NCBI RefSeq assembly: GCF_000721235.1
Contig: NZ_JOFH01000011.1
Span: forward strand, 130,504 to 194,503
Source: Streptomyces olivaceus
Lineage (GTDB): Bacteria > Actinomycetota > Actinomycetes > Streptomycetales > Streptomycetaceae
DNA length: 64,000 nt
Direction of reading: 5' to 3'
Shown here piece by piece: positions 43,590 through 53,200 of the stretch. A program made the position numbers and the translations under genes. The notes beneath the pieces were generated by a model that was given only the letters and a program-made list of their open reading frames with translations, did no database searches and was not told the origin of the DNA. Position 1 is the first letter of the stretch, and each line of letters starts with the position of its first letter.

Positions 43590-44420
43590 ATGCCCGAAGG
43601 TGACACGGTCTGGCAGGCGGCGCGGCGGTTGCACGACGCCCTCGCGGGCAAGGTCCTGACCCGCAGCGACTTCCGCGTGCCCCGGTACGCGACGGCCGAC
43701 CTCACCGGTCGCGCCGTCCTGGACGTCACCCCGCGCGGCAAGCATCTGCTCACCCGCGTCGAGGGCGGCCTGACGGTGCACTCGCACCTGCGCATGGACG
43801 GTTCCTGGAAGGTGTTCGCACCCGGTCAGCGCTGGAGGGGCGGCCCGGCGCACCAGATCAGGGTGATTCTCGCCACCGCCGACCGCACGGCCGTCGGCTA
43901 CCGCCTCCCGGTGCTGGAGATCCTGCGCACCGCCGACGAGCAGCGCGTCGTCGGCCACCTCGGCCCGGACCTGCTGGGCCCCGACTGGGACCCCGTACGC
44001 GCGCTCGGCAACCTGCGCGCGGACCCGGGCCGGTCCGTCGGCGAGGCCCTGCTCGACCAGCGCAATCTCGCCGGTGTCGGCAACGTCTACAAGAGCGAGC
44101 TCTGCTTCCTGCTCGGTGTCACTCCCTGGCTCCCCGTGGGTGAGCTGCCCGCCGACCGGGCCACGCAGCTTCCCGCACTCGCGCAGAAGCTCCTGGAGGC
44201 CAACCGTGAACGCCCGGTCCGCCGTACGACGGGCCTGCGCGGCCAGGACCTGTTCGTGTACGGCCGGGCGCCCCGGCCCTGCCTGCGCTGCGGCACACCG
44301 GTGCGCGTGGCCGACCAGGGCGACGGCTCCCGCGAGCGCCCCACCTTCTGGTGCCCCACCTGCCAGGCCGGACCCGCTCCGCGTTCGCGCGGCTCCTCGG
44401 CCACGCGAACGCGGAGCTGA
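43590..44420 (+). CDS. Fpg/Nei-family DNA glycosylase (endonuclease VIII type)
   Basis: 276 aa. MPEGDTVWQAARRLHDALAG: the Pro2-Glu3 catalytic pair and the T-V-W that marks the actinobacterial Nei2 group. H2TH region DQRNLAGVGNVYKSELCFLL and a C-terminal zinc finger CLRCGTPVRV ... FWCPTCQ. It removes oxidised pyrimidines and nicks the strand. It is 18 bp after lhr, so the two repair genes are probably co-transcribed. The last 15 residues after the zinc finger are Arg/Ser-rich. Confidence 0.95.
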   Translation: MPEGDTVWQAARRLHDALAGKVLTRSDFRVPRYATADLTGRAVLDVTPRGKHLLTRVEGGLTVHSHLRMDGSWKVFAPGQRWRGGPAHQIRVILATADRTAVGYRLPVLEILRTADEQRVVGHLGPDLLGPDWDPVRALGNLRADPGRSVGEALLDQRNLAGVGNVYKSELCFLLGVTPWLPVGELPADRATQLPALAQKLLEANRERPVRRTTGLRGQDLFVYGRAPRPCLRCGTPVRVADQGDGSRERPTFWCPTCQAGPAPRSRGSSATRTRS

Positions 44421-44455
44421 GACCCCACCGGCACCGGCTCCCGCTCCCGCTCCCG

Positions 44456-44505
44456 CCGCACCGCACCGCACCGCACCGCACCGCACCGCACCGCACCGCA
44501 CCGCA
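44456..44505. repeat. Pentanucleotide microsatellite (CCGCA)10
   Basis: Ten perfect units of CCGCA, preceded by three units of CTCCCG (about 44438-44455). It lies in the 112-bp convergent gap between the glycosylase stop (44420) and the stop of the small membrane protein (44533). Confidence 0.95.
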
Positions 44506-44532
44506 CCCGTCGAGCATCGACGGGCCGCGAGC

Positions 44533-44871
44533 TCATGGCCGCTTCGCAGACCCCGGCCGATCCGCAGACCCGCCCCGGCCGGTCGGGCCGTTCGCTCCGA
44601 CCGTGCCGTCATGACCGTCCGAGCCGACCGGCCCCGGACCCCGCGCCGCCGTGCGCAGGGCCCGTCGCCACCGTCCCGCCTCCAGCGCTCCCCGGGCCCG
44701 GCGACGGGGCGCACAGTGCACCGGCAGCACGCTCAGCCCCCAGCCGCCGACCGCCACCGCTCCTTCGATCACCCCGGCTCCGGGTTCCAGGGCCAGCCGG
44801 AGCACGGCCCACCACCACAGACCGCCGAGGCCCAGCGCGACCGCCCGGCGAGCCGCCCGCGCGGGCTCCAT
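44533..44871 (-). CDS. Small hypothetical protein with one hydrophobic segment
   Basis: 112 aa. N-terminal Arg-rich head then a hydrophobic stretch (VALGLGGLWWWAVLRLALEP, GVIEGAVAVGGWGLSVLPVH) and an Arg/Gly-rich tail that looks disordered. It starts 6 bp after the Dps stop, with the Dps 3' end supplying a GGAT-containing site. Coding is supported by the position and the hydrophobic head. The tail near the microsatellite is poorly constrained. Function unknown. Confidence 0.6.
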   Translation of the reverse strand: MEPARAARRAVALGLGGLWWWAVLRLALEPGAGVIEGAVAVGGWGLSVLPVHCAPRRRARGALEAGRWRRALRTAARGPGPVGSDGHDGTVGANGPTGRGGSADRPGSAKRP

Positions 44872-44877
44872 GCCGTG

Positions 44878-45348
44878 TCATCCGTTCCCGGCCTGGAACA
44901 TCCAGTGCTGCTTCTCGAGTTCGGCCGTGACCTGGATGAAGATGTCCTGGCTCACCGGATCGGGGTCCCCGGTCGCGGTGATCCGCTCGCGCATCCGCGC
45001 GATCATCACGCCCAGCGCGTCCACGATCGTCTGGACGGCGGTGGTGTCGTCGACCCAGCCCTCGGGGGTCACGTCGATGCCACTGCCGACGGCCACCGTC
45101 GCGGCCCGCCCGTCCGGCGACACACCGAGCGCCGAGGCACGCTCCGCCACGGTGTCCGAGTAGGTGCGCGCGGTGTCGACGAGTTCGTCGAGTTGGAGGT
45201 GCACGGAGCGGAAGCGCGGGCCGACCACGTTCCAGTGGATCTGCTTCGCCACCAGGCCCAGGTCCACGAGGTCGGCGAGAGCGCCCTGCAACGCCTCGGA
45301 GACGGTCTTCAGGTCCGCATCGGACAACGGGCTCTTCACGACGTACAT
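44878..45348 (-). CDS. Dps-family DNA-protecting ferritin
   Basis: 156 aa four-helix Dps. GLVAKQIHWNVVGPRFRSVH contains the ferroxidase His, and LDELVDTARTYSDTVAERAS the acidic partners. The C-terminus is short (LEKQHWMFQAGNG). ATG at 45348 with GGAGGTG 3 bases upstream. Dps proteins store iron and condense the nucleoid under stress. I recall that S. coelicolor DpsB maps here, but the paralogue number is not proven by the sequence. Confidence 0.93.
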   Translation of the reverse strand: MYVVKSPLSDADLKTVSEALQGALADLVDLGLVAKQIHWNVVGPRFRSVHLQLDELVDTARTYSDTVAERASALGVSPDGRAATVAVGSGIDVTPEGWVDDTTAVQTIVDALGVMIARMRERITATGDPDPVSQDIFIQVTAELEKQHWMFQAGNG

Positions 45349-45456
45349 CCACACCTCCGGCGGTTCGGCCCCCGGCCCTCTCTCCCCACGATGACCGCAC
45401 CGCACCGGACCGGCAACCGGCGCCCGAGCGGTTGGCGGCTGCGCCCGGACAGGCGA

Positions 45457-45508
45457 AGGCCCCGCCCGCGCCTCTCCGGTCTTCCCGGAGAAGCCCCGGG
45501 CGGGGCCT
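45457..45508. terminator. Strong terminator between clgR and dps
   Basis: Outer 12-bp arms AGGCCCCGCCCG (45457-45468) and CGGGCGGGGCCT (45497-45508), with an internal CTCCGG/CCGGAG hairpin (45474-45490). Lies just after the clgR stop on the minus strand. Confidence 0.8.
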
Positions 45509-45531
45509 CACACGCACACGTTCTCGGGCGC

Positions 45532-45912
45532 TCAGGCCGCGACGACGTCCACTGCCTCGGCGGGCGCCTTGATGGTCACCCGTTCCGGTGGCACACCGGC
45601 CACCGAGACGGAACCCAGCATCGAGCGCACCGGGGCCGGCACGGTCTCGTTGGGCGTCGCCGCGGCGGACCGCGCCAGCTCGGCGAGGGCGAGTTCGTCG
45701 CTCACTTCCCGCATGAGCTCGGACATCCGTACGTCCAGCGCGTCGCAGATGGCGGAGAGCAGTTCGGAAGAAGCCTCCTTCTGCCCCCGCTCCACCTCGG
45801 AGAGATAGCCGAGTGAGACTCGGGCGGACGAGGAGACTTCGCGCAGAGTACGGCCCTGGCGCTGGCGCTGCCGACGCAGCACGTCACCCAGCAGGCGACG
45901 GAGCAGAATCAT
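45532..45912 (-). CDS. clgR: XRE-type transcriptional activator ClgR
   Basis: 126 aa. [43 protein letters not shown] and [18 protein letters not shown], the well-conserved ClgR head. In actinobacteria it activates clp protease and stress genes. The C-terminus ends in DVVAA; a terminal Ala-Ala is the kind of tag by which ClpP proteases degrade ClgR, giving feedback. ATG at 45912 with GGAGGGAG 6 bases upstream; an earlier ATG at 45945 lacks a site. Its place next to cinA-pgsA matches mycobacteria. Confidence 0.92.
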   Translation of the reverse strand: MILLRRLLGDVLRRQRQRQGRTLREVSSSARVSLGYLSEVERGQKEASSELLSAICDALDVRMSELMREVSDELALAELARSAAATPNETVPAPVRSMLGSVSVAGVPPERVTIKAPAEAVDVVAA

Positions 45913-46021
45913 CGGTGGCTCCCTCCTCGGACCGTGTAACCGCATCCTTCACGCCCCACCGTACCGCCTCGCGCCGCGGCCGTGCGGGGAGCGATGTCGT
46001 GTTCACTCAGGGCTGCAAACA

Positions 46022-46567
46022 TCAAAACCCCCCGTTCCGTTCCGTATCCTGTGCCGGCTCATTCCCAGTCTGTTCGCTCGCAAGCCCCTTCAGGAGGAGC
46101 GCGAGTACGCTCCGTACACTCTCCATACGGATTTCCGCGCGGTCGCCGTTCAACCGCAGTGCCTCCACTTTTCCGCCATAGGCGGAACCTCTGTCCGCCC
46201 CGTGAGGCCCGTCGACGGCCACGAACACCGTGCCCACGGGCTGCCCGTCCTGCGGCTCCGGACCGGCTACCCCGGTCGTCGCGATACCCCAGTCGGCGCC
46301 CAGCGCTCTGCGTACGCCCGCCGCCATCTGGGCCGCGACCTGCGCGTCCACCGCTCCACGTGCCGCGAGCAGTGCGGGGTCGACGCCGAGGACGTCCCGC
46401 TTCAGCTCCGTCGCGTACGCGGTCACCGAACCCCGGAAGGCCTTGGACGCCCCGGGGACCTCCGTGAGCTCCGCCGCCACCAGGCCGCCGGTCAGCGACT
46501 CGGCGACCGCGAGGGTCTCGCCCCTGACCGTGAGTAGTCCGACCACGTCGACGGCCGTGGAACTCAA
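46022..46567 (-). CDS. CinA-family nicotinamide-nucleotide amidohydrolase (PncC-like)
   Basis: 181 aa, C-terminal CinA domain only. TLAVAESLTGGLVAAELTEV has the catalytic Ser region, then GSVTAYATELKRDVLGVDPA and WGIATTGVAGPEPQDGQPVG. It hydrolyses NMN to nicotinate mononucleotide for NAD recycling. Start TTG at 46567: AAGGAGG lies 7 bases upstream inside pgsA, and TTGA overlaps the pgsA stop. This makes it a well-supported TTG start with coupling. Confidence 0.92.
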   Translation of the reverse strand: MSSTAVDVVGLLTVRGETLAVAESLTGGLVAAELTEVPGASKAFRGSVTAYATELKRDVLGVDPALLAARGAVDAQVAAQMAAGVRRALGADWGIATTGVAGPEPQDGQPVGTVFVAVDGPHGADRGSAYGGKVEALRLNGDRAEIRMESVRSVLALLLKGLASEQTGNEPAQDTERNGGF

Positions 46568-47445
46568 CCGTCCGCCTCCTTCAACGCCGCTCTGCGTTCG
46601 GCGATTCCCCGGCGGCGCAGCACAATGGCCTGCTTCACATAGTCGAGACCGGTCACCACGGTCAGGACGACCGCCGCCGCCATCACCCAGAACCTCAGCG
46701 TCGCCAGGGGTCCCGTCAGCGCCAGGACGTACATCCCGACGGCCACGCCCTGGGTGAGGGTCTTCAGCTTGCCACCGCGGCTCGCGGGGATGACGCCGTA
46801 CCGGATGACCACGAAACGCAGCACGGTGATCCCGAGTTCCCGGCCGAGGATGACGGCCGTCACCCACCACGGCAGGTCGCCCAGCGCGGAGAGGCAGATG
46901 AGCGCCGCACCCATGATCGCCTTGTCGGCGATGGGGTCGGCGATCTTCCCGAAGTCGGTGACGAGGTTGTAGGTGCGCGCCAGATGGCCGTCGAAGAGGT
47001 CGGTGATCATGGCGACGGCGAAGGCGGCCCAGGCGAACGAGCGCCAGGCCGGGTCGTACCCGCCGTTGCCCAGCATCAGCGCGACGAAGGCCGGCACGAG
47101 GAGCAGCCGGAGCATCGTCAGGAGGTTGGCGACGTTCCACACGCTCGCCTGGTTGACCGCGGCGGCCGCGATCTTGCCACCGCGTCCGGCGGCACCGCCC
47201 TCGGTCGCACCGCCCGGCGCGACACCCCGCTGCACCGTACCCGGCTCGGTCCCGCCCCGACCGGCTTCACCTCGTCCGGCTTCACCCGTTCCGGTCCCGG
47301 CACCGCGTCCGGACCCGGTACGGCCGGGGGCGGGGCCCGCGCTCGTACACTCGCCCGGTTCCGCGGCCGGGCCCGAGGTGCCGCGCGGGCCGGCCCGGCG
47401 CGCACCGGAGGGGCCGCCCGCGGCGGACGCCGGGACTCCGGTCAT
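46564..47445 (-). CDS. pgsA: CDP-diacylglycerol-glycerol-3-phosphate phosphatidyltransferase
   Basis: 293 aa. CDP-alcohol phosphotransferase motif D-G-x2-A-R-x8-G-x3-D-x3-D is in [20 protein letters not shown] with KIADPIADK. Five or six membrane helices follow residue 95. The first 90 residues are Gly/Ala/Arg low complexity ([15 protein letters not shown]), absent in typical PgsA of about 190-210 aa. ATG at 47445 overlaps the rimO stop. It makes phosphatidylglycerophosphate for anionic lipids and cardiolipin. An alternative start inside the extension cannot be excluded. Confidence 0.93.
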   Translation of the reverse strand: MTGVPASAAGGPSGARRAGPRGTSGPAAEPGECTSAGPAPGRTGSGRGAGTGTGEAGRGEAGRGGTEPGTVQRGVAPGGATEGGAAGRGGKIAAAAVNQASVWNVANLLTMLRLLLVPAFVALMLGNGGYDPAWRSFAWAAFAVAMITDLFDGHLARTYNLVTDFGKIADPIADKAIMGAALICLSALGDLPWWVTAVILGRELGITVLRFVVIRYGVIPASRGGKLKTLTQGVAVGMYVLALTGPLATLRFWVMAAAVVLTVVTGLDYVKQAIVLRRRGIAERRAALKEADG

Positions 47446-48923
47446 CTGGCGTCCTCCTCACTCCACTCGGGCGAGCCCAGCAGCGGTTCGGCCACCAGGT
47501 CGACGCCCTCCGTACCGACCACCTTCGCGTCGACCATACGACCGGGGACGAGACCTTCGCCGCTCGTGAGCAGCACCTGGCCGTCCGTCTCGGGTGCCTG
47601 GTGCTCCGCGCGGCCCCGCACGCCGTCCCCGTCCTCGGAGTGGTCGACGGACTCGACGAGGACCCGCACGGTCGCCCCGACGCGCTCCTCGGCGCGCTGC
47701 GAGACGAGTTCCTCGGCCAGGCGGGAGACACGTGCCAACCGCTCGGCGACGACGTCCTCGTCCAGCTTGTCGCCGTAGGTGGCCGCCTCGGTGCCCTCCT
47801 CGTCGGAGTACCCGAAGACGCCGACGGCGTCCAGCCGTGCGTGGTTGAGGAACCGCTCCAGCTCGGCGAGGTCGGCCTCGGACTCGCCGGGGAAGCCCAC
47901 GATGAAGTTGGAGCGCGCACCGGCCTCGGGGGCCTTGCCCCGGATGGTGTCGAGGAGCTCCAGGAAGCGGTCGGTGTCCCCGAAGCGGCGCATCGCGCGC
48001 AGCACGTTCGGCGCGGAGTGCTGGAAGGAGAGGTCGAAGTAGGGCACGACCTTCGGGGTGGAGGTCAGCACGTCGATCAGACCGGGGCGCATCTCGGCGG
48101 GCTGGAGGTAGCTGACGCGCACGCGCTCGATGCCGTCGACGTCGGCGAGGTTCGGCAGCAGCGACTCGAGGAGGCGGATGTCGCCGAGGTCCTTGCCGTA
48201 GGAGGTGTTGTTCTCGGAGACCAGCATGATCTCCTTGACGCCCTGCTCGGCCAGCCACCGCGTCTCGTTCAGCACGTCGCTGGGGCGGCGCGAGATGAAG
48301 GAGCCGCGGAAGGACGGGATGGCGCAGAAGGAGCAGCGCCGGTCGCAGCCGGAGGCCAGCTTCACCGAGGCGACCGGGGAGCCGTCCAGGCGGCGGCGCA
48401 GGGGCGCGCGGGGTCCGGAGGCGGGGGCGACACCCTCGGGGAGGTCGGCGGGGCCGTGGCCGGGAAGCGCGACGGCGGCGCCGGCCTCCTGCCGCTCGGC
48501 GGGGCTGATCGGCAGCAGCTTGCGCCGGTCGCGCGGGGTGTGGGCGGCGTGGATGCCGCCGCCCAGGATGGTCTGCAGTCGGTCGGAGATGTCGGCGTAG
48601 TCGTCGAAGCCGAGGACGCCGTCGGCCTCCGGGAGGGCGTCGGCGAGGTCCTTGCCGTACCTCTCGGCCATGCAGCCCACCGCCACCACGGCCTGGGTTC
48701 TGCCGTGGCTCTTGAGCTCGTTGGCCTCCAGGAGGGCGTCGACGGAGTCCTTCTTGGCGGCCTCGACGAAGCCGCACGTGTTCACGACGGCGACGTCCGC
48801 TTCCTCGGCGTCGTCGACGAGCTTCCAGCCGTCCGCCTCCAGACGGCCTGCGAGCTCCTCCGAGTCCACCTCGTTACGGGCGCAGCCAAGGGTGACGAGT
48901 GCGACGGTACGGCTTTCAGGCAT
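47442..48923 (-). CDS. rimO: Ribosomal protein S12 methylthiotransferase
   Basis: 493 aa. N-terminal cluster cysteines: [34 protein letters not shown]. Radical-SAM triad CDRRCSFC, and C-terminal TRAM domain. It differs from MiaB in the [10 protein letters not shown] start, the RimO signature. A Pro/Gly/Arg linker of about 45 residues (around 135-180) precedes the radical-SAM core. Modifies an Asp of S12. Stop overlaps pgsA. First gene of the rimO-pgsA-cinA operon. Confidence 0.96.
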   Translation of the reverse strand: MPESRTVALVTLGCARNEVDSEELAGRLEADGWKLVDDAEEADVAVVNTCGFVEAAKKDSVDALLEANELKSHGRTQAVVAVGCMAERYGKDLADALPEADGVLGFDDYADISDRLQTILGGGIHAAHTPRDRRKLLPISPAERQEAGAAVALPGHGPADLPEGVAPASGPRAPLRRRLDGSPVASVKLASGCDRRCSFCAIPSFRGSFISRRPSDVLNETRWLAEQGVKEIMLVSENNTSYGKDLGDIRLLESLLPNLADVDGIERVRVSYLQPAEMRPGLIDVLTSTPKVVPYFDLSFQHSAPNVLRAMRRFGDTDRFLELLDTIRGKAPEAGARSNFIVGFPGESEADLAELERFLNHARLDAVGVFGYSDEEGTEAATYGDKLDEDVVAERLARVSRLAEELVSQRAEERVGATVRVLVESVDHSEDGDGVRGRAEHQAPETDGQVLLTSGEGLVPGRMVDAKVVGTEGVDLVAEPLLGSPEWSEEDAR

Positions 48924-49014
48924 GGGCTCAACACTACTTCGTCCCGCCGACGGCCCACGTCGACGGGGTTGGCCGAACCCGGCCGGTCCCGTGGCGGCCC
49001 GCTCCCCGGATCCG

Positions 49015-49890
49015 CTATCCGACCTGCGGGTCGCCCTTCGTGTACGTCAGTCGCTCGACGGAGCCGGGCTGGAAGTCGTCCTCGATCTTCTTGCCGTTGA
49101 CGTAGAGCTCTATGGCACCGGCGTCGCCGAGGACGAGGTCGACCTTCTCGTTGTCCTGGAAGGTCTTGGAGGCGCCCTGGGCGAGCGTACCGTCGAAGAG
49201 CTGCCGTCCGTTGTGGTCCTTGGCGGAGATCCAGCTGCGTCCTTCGATGGCGCTGACCTTGACGGTCACCTTGTCGCGGGGCGCGGCGGCGATGGCGCTG
49301 TCGCTCGGGTCCGGCTCGGGGTCGGCAGGCTTCTTGGGCGAGGCGCTCGCCGAGGCGGAGGCGCCCGCCGACGGCTCGGAGCCCTCGGCGACGCTCGCCT
49401 CGTTGCCGCCGCTGTCGCCGCCCTTGACGAACGTGAATCCGACGAAGCCGATCACCGCGACGATCGCGGCGACCATGGCCGCGGTCCAGTTGGGCCCCCG
49501 GCGTTCCGGACGGATGCGTTCCGCCTCGAACAGGGGGGCGCTCGGGGTCGGCTCCGGACGCCCGCCGTTCTCGGCCTCGAACTGCGCGACCAGCTCGGCC
49601 GGGTCGAGACCGACGGCCTTGGCCAGGGTGCGGATGTGCCCGCGGGCGTAGACGTCGCCGCCGCAGGGGGCGAAGTCGTCCGCCTCGATGGCGTGCACGA
49701 TGGCGATCCGGACGCGGGTGGCGGTGGTGATGTCGTCGACGGTCAACCCGGCGTCGACGCGGGCCCGCTGGAGGGCGCTGCCGACGGAGGGGCGGGCTTC
49801 CTCGGTGACGCCTTCGGGGGCGTGTTCGGACACGTCGTCGGACACGTCTTCGATCGGACGCTCGTCTTCAGGGGAGTTTCCGTTGGACAC
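49015..49890 (-). CDS. RodZ-like helix-turn-helix membrane protein
   Basis: 291 aa. N-terminal HTH_25 domain ([60 protein letters not shown]), one membrane helix ([20 protein letters not shown]) near residue 140, a Ser/Ala/Pro linker, then a DUF4115-like extracytoplasmic domain ([37 protein letters not shown]). This is the RodZ layout, a cell-shape protein linking MreB to wall synthesis. GTG at 49890 with AAAGGCG upstream. It lies between ftsK and rimO. Confidence 0.9.
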   Translation of the reverse strand: MSNGNSPEDERPIEDVSDDVSEHAPEGVTEEARPSVGSALQRARVDAGLTVDDITTATRVRIAIVHAIEADDFAPCGGDVYARGHIRTLAKAVGLDPAELVAQFEAENGGRPEPTPSAPLFEAERIRPERRGPNWTAAMVAAIVAVIGFVGFTFVKGGDSGGNEASVAEGSEPSAGASASASASPKKPADPEPDPSDSAIAAAPRDKVTVKVSAIEGRSWISAKDHNGRQLFDGTLAQGASKTFQDNEKVDLVLGDAGAIELYVNGKKIEDDFQPGSVERLTYTKGDPQVG

Positions 49891-50153
49891 GGGGGCGCCT
49901 TTCGAGCGTTTAGCCGCCTGTGCTGGACGTTCAGTCTAGGGGGGGTGCAAACGGGTGGGGCAACCGGGCGGTACGACTTTGTACGCCATCGGAACGGCCC
50001 GGCACCCCGATGGTGGACTATCTGTTTGTCGTTTCCCTCAACTTGACGTACGCCATGAGGAAACGGTTGCTCAATGATCCCTAACGGGTGAGTCACGGTC
50101 GGCCGGCCGGCCGCCCCGACCCTCCGTCGGCGGAACCCCTCACTCGCCGTTCC

Positions 50154-52907
50154 CTACCCTTCAGACTCCCCCCGGATCACGGCAAGCACGCCGTCCAGCT
50201 CATCAGGCTTCACAAGAACGTCACGAGCCTTTGAGCCTTCGCTCGGCCCGACGATGCTGCGCGACTCCATCAGGTCCATCAGACGTCCGGCCTTGGCGAA
50301 GCCGACGCGCAGCTTGCGCTGGAGCATGGAGGTCGACCCGAACTGCGTGGAGACCACCAGCTCGGCCGCCTGGCACAGCAGGTCGAGGTCGTCGCCGATG
50401 TCCTCGTCGATCTCCTTCTTCTGCTTGGTGCCGACGGTGACGTCGTCCCGGAAGACCGGCGCCATCTGGTCCTTGCAGTGCTGGACGACGACCGCGACCT
50501 CCTCCTCGGTCACGAACGCGCCCTGCATACGGGTCGGCTTGTTCGCGCCCATCGGCAGGAAGAGGCCGTCGCCCTTGCCGATCAGCTTCTCGGCGCCGGG
50601 CTGGTCGAGGATGACCCGCGAGTCGGCGAGCGAGGAGGTGGCGAAGGCGAGGCGCGAGGGGACGTTCGCCTTGATGAGGCCGGTGACGACGTCCACGGAC
50701 GGCCGCTGGGTGGCGAGCACCAGGTGGATGCCGGCCGCCCGCGCGAGCTGCGTGATCCTGACGATGGCGTCCTCGACGTCGCGCGGCGCCACCATCATCA
50801 GGTCGGCCAGCTCGTCGACGATCACCAGCAGGTACGGGTACGGCTGGAGTTCGCGCTCGCTGCCCTCGGGCGGCTTGGCCTTGCCCTCGCGCACCGCGCG
50901 GTTGAAGTCGTCGATGTGCCGGTAGCCGTAGGCGGCGAGGTCGTCGTAGCGCAGGTCCATCTCGCGCACGACCCACTGGAGCGCCTCCGCGGCCCGCTTG
51001 GGATTGGTGATGATCGGCGTGATCAGGTGCGGGATGCCCTCGTACGCGGTCAGCTCGACGCGCTTGGGGTCGACCAGGATCATCCGGACGTCCTCGGGGG
51101 TCGCCCGCATCATGATCGAGGTGATCAGGCAGTTGATGCAGGACGACTTGCCGGAGCCGGTGGCGCCGGCGACCAGCATGTGCGGCATCTTCGCCAGCGA
51201 GTCCATGACGTATCCGCCCTCGACGTCCTTGCCGAAGGCGACGAGCATCGGGTCGTCGTCCTCGGCGGACTCCGCTAGGCGCAGCACGTCGCCGAGGTTG
51301 ACCATCTCGCGGTCGGTGTTGGGGATCTCGATGCCGACCGCGGACTTGCCGGGGATGGGGCTGATGATCCGCACGTCGGGGCTGGCGACGGCGTACGCGA
51401 TGTTCTTGGTCAGGGCCGTGACCCGTTCGACCTTCACGGCGGGGCCCAGTTCCACGACGTAGCGCGTGACCGTGGGCCCGCGGGTGAAGCCGGTGACCCG
51501 GGCGTCGACCTTGAACTCGGTGAAGACGGTGGTCAGCGAGTCGACTATGGCGTCGTTGGCGGCGCTGCGCGACTTGCCCGGTCCGCCGCGCGTGAGGGCG
51601 TCCAGGGACGGCAGGGAGTACGTGATGTCGCCGGAGAGCTGGAGCTGTTCGGCCCGCGGCGGCAGGTCCCGCTCCTGTGGGAGCGGCGTCTTGGTGAGGT
51701 CGGGCACTCCACCGGCCGGCGCCTCCGGCTCGGGGGCGGCCTTGGCGGGGTCCTTCTTGAGCTTGCCGGGCTGCGGACGCGCGGCCGGTACGGGCGTCGG
51801 GGTCGGCGTCGTCGACTCGCGGTCCCCCGTGCTCACGCCCTGGGTGAGGCCGGCGACCAGCGGGGAGGGCGGCATCCCGTGCATGACGGCGCCGTCGAGC
51901 GCCGCTGCCGCCGCCGCGGCGACGTCCACGGCGTCCATCGAACGGTTCGACTCGGGCTGCGGCACGGCGGACCGGCGGGGCCTTGCGCGGCGCTTCTCCA
52001 GCGCCTCCTGCTCGGCCGCGTCGGCGTCGTACGGCCCGTCGGCCGCCGCCCGGCGCGCCCGGCCCCGCGCGGGGAGCGCCTCGCGCCACTGCTCCTCGTA
52101 CCGCTCGTCGTCGTCGTTGAACTCGTCGGCCTCCGGGTCGTGGACCACGCCCAGCCGCACCCCGAGCTGCCGCAGCCGCTGCGGGATGGCGTTGACCGGC
52201 GTGGCGGTGACGACCAGCAGGCCGAAGACCGTGAGCAGCACGAGCAGCGGCACGGCCAGCATGTCCGTCATCGTGTACGACAGCGGGGTCGCCGCACCCC
52301 AGCCGATGAGCCCGCCGGCGTCCCTTATCGCCTGCATGCCCTCGCCGCGGGCCGGCGAGCCGCAGGCGATGTGCACCTGGCCGAGGACGCCGACGACGAG
52401 CGCGGACAGGCCGATCACGATCCGGCCGTTGGCCTCGGGCTTCTCCGGGTGCCGGATCAGACGCACGCCGATGGCGCCGACCAGCAGCGGCACCAGCAGG
52501 TCGAGGCGGCCGAAGGCGCCGGTCACCAGGATCTCGACGAGGTCGCCGACGGGGCCCTTGAGGTCGGCCCAGGTGCCCGCAGCGACGATCAGCGCGACGC
52601 CGAGCAGCAGCAGCGCGACGCCGTCCTTGCGGTGGGCCGGGTCGAGGTTCTTGGCGCCCTGCCCCACGCCGCGGAAGACGGCGCCGACTCCGTGCGCCAG
52701 GCCGAGCCAGAGCGCACGGACCACCCGGAAGACTCCACCGGTGGGGCTCGGGGCCGGTTTGGGGGCGGGCTTCTTCGCCGCGGCCTTCTTGGCGGGGGCC
52801 TTCTTGACAGGCGCTTTCCTGGCTGCGGCCTTCTTGGCCGGTCCCTTCGCGGGAGCGGCCGCCTTCTTCGCGGGCTGCTTCTTGGCTGCGGAGGGACGTG
52901 AGGCCAT
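50154..52907 (-). CDS. ftsK: DNA translocase FtsK/SpoIIIE
   Basis: 917 aa. A Lys/Ala/Pro repeat head (AAKKQPAKKAAAPAKGPAKK) is followed by four membrane helices between about residues 80 and 240, a proline-rich linker, then the motor. Walker A is VAGATGSGKSSCINCLITSI, Walker B LLVIVDELADLMMVAP, and the gamma domain at the end (DLLCQAAELVVSTQFGSTSM). It pumps chromosomal DNA through sporulation septa. ATG at 52907 gives MASRPSAAKKQ; the in-frame stretch upstream has no ribosome site, and none is strong here either. Confidence 0.96.
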   Translation of the reverse strand: MASRPSAAKKQPAKKAAAPAKGPAKKAAARKAPVKKAPAKKAAAKKPAPKPAPSPTGGVFRVVRALWLGLAHGVGAVFRGVGQGAKNLDPAHRKDGVALLLLGVALIVAAGTWADLKGPVGDLVEILVTGAFGRLDLLVPLLVGAIGVRLIRHPEKPEANGRIVIGLSALVVGVLGQVHIACGSPARGEGMQAIRDAGGLIGWGAATPLSYTMTDMLAVPLLVLLTVFGLLVVTATPVNAIPQRLRQLGVRLGVVHDPEADEFNDDDERYEEQWREALPARGRARRAAADGPYDADAAEQEALEKRRARPRRSAVPQPESNRSMDAVDVAAAAAAALDGAVMHGMPPSPLVAGLTQGVSTGDRESTTPTPTPVPAARPQPGKLKKDPAKAAPEPEAPAGGVPDLTKTPLPQERDLPPRAEQLQLSGDITYSLPSLDALTRGGPGKSRSAANDAIVDSLTTVFTEFKVDARVTGFTRGPTVTRYVVELGPAVKVERVTALTKNIAYAVASPDVRIISPIPGKSAVGIEIPNTDREMVNLGDVLRLAESAEDDDPMLVAFGKDVEGGYVMDSLAKMPHMLVAGATGSGKSSCINCLITSIMMRATPEDVRMILVDPKRVELTAYEGIPHLITPIITNPKRAAEALQWVVREMDLRYDDLAAYGYRHIDDFNRAVREGKAKPPEGSERELQPYPYLLVIVDELADLMMVAPRDVEDAIVRITQLARAAGIHLVLATQRPSVDVVTGLIKANVPSRLAFATSSLADSRVILDQPGAEKLIGKGDGLFLPMGANKPTRMQGAFVTEEEVAVVVQHCKDQMAPVFRDDVTVGTKQKKEIDEDIGDDLDLLCQAAELVVSTQFGSTSMLQRKLRVGFAKAGRLMDLMESRSIVGPSEGSKARDVLVKPDELDGVLAVIRGESEG

Positions 52908-53086
52908 AGGTGTGAGGTTACCGGGGGAGACGGCGGTCGACACGTGTGCCAACCGCTTCACCCGTTCGTGTCGCCGGTGCGCGGGAGCGGAACTGACGCC
53001 TGTGTCCCGGGCCATGACCCGCCCTCACCGGCAGGTCCGTGCCGCGTTTTCGGTTCCCGGGCCGGTCGGGGGCTCAGTCGTCAGTC

Positions 53087-53130
53087 GCCGGGCCGATCCG
53101 GACCCGTTGCCGGGCCGATCCGGACCCGTT
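53087..53130. repeat. 22-bp perfect tandem duplication in the ftsK-osaB gap
   Basis: Two copies of GCCGGGCCGATCCGGACCCG-TT, flanked on both sides by a looser direct repeat (TTCGGTTCCCGGGCCGGTC near 53049 and CTCGGTTCCCCGGCCGGTCC near 53131). It lies downstream of osaB and upstream of ftsK (gap 52908-53200, otherwise empty). Confidence 0.85.
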
Positions 53131-53200
53131 CTCGGTTCCCCGGCCGGTCCGAGGCGCCGGGCGGCACCCGCCGGTGTCGTCGACGGCGGTCCGGCCCTTG

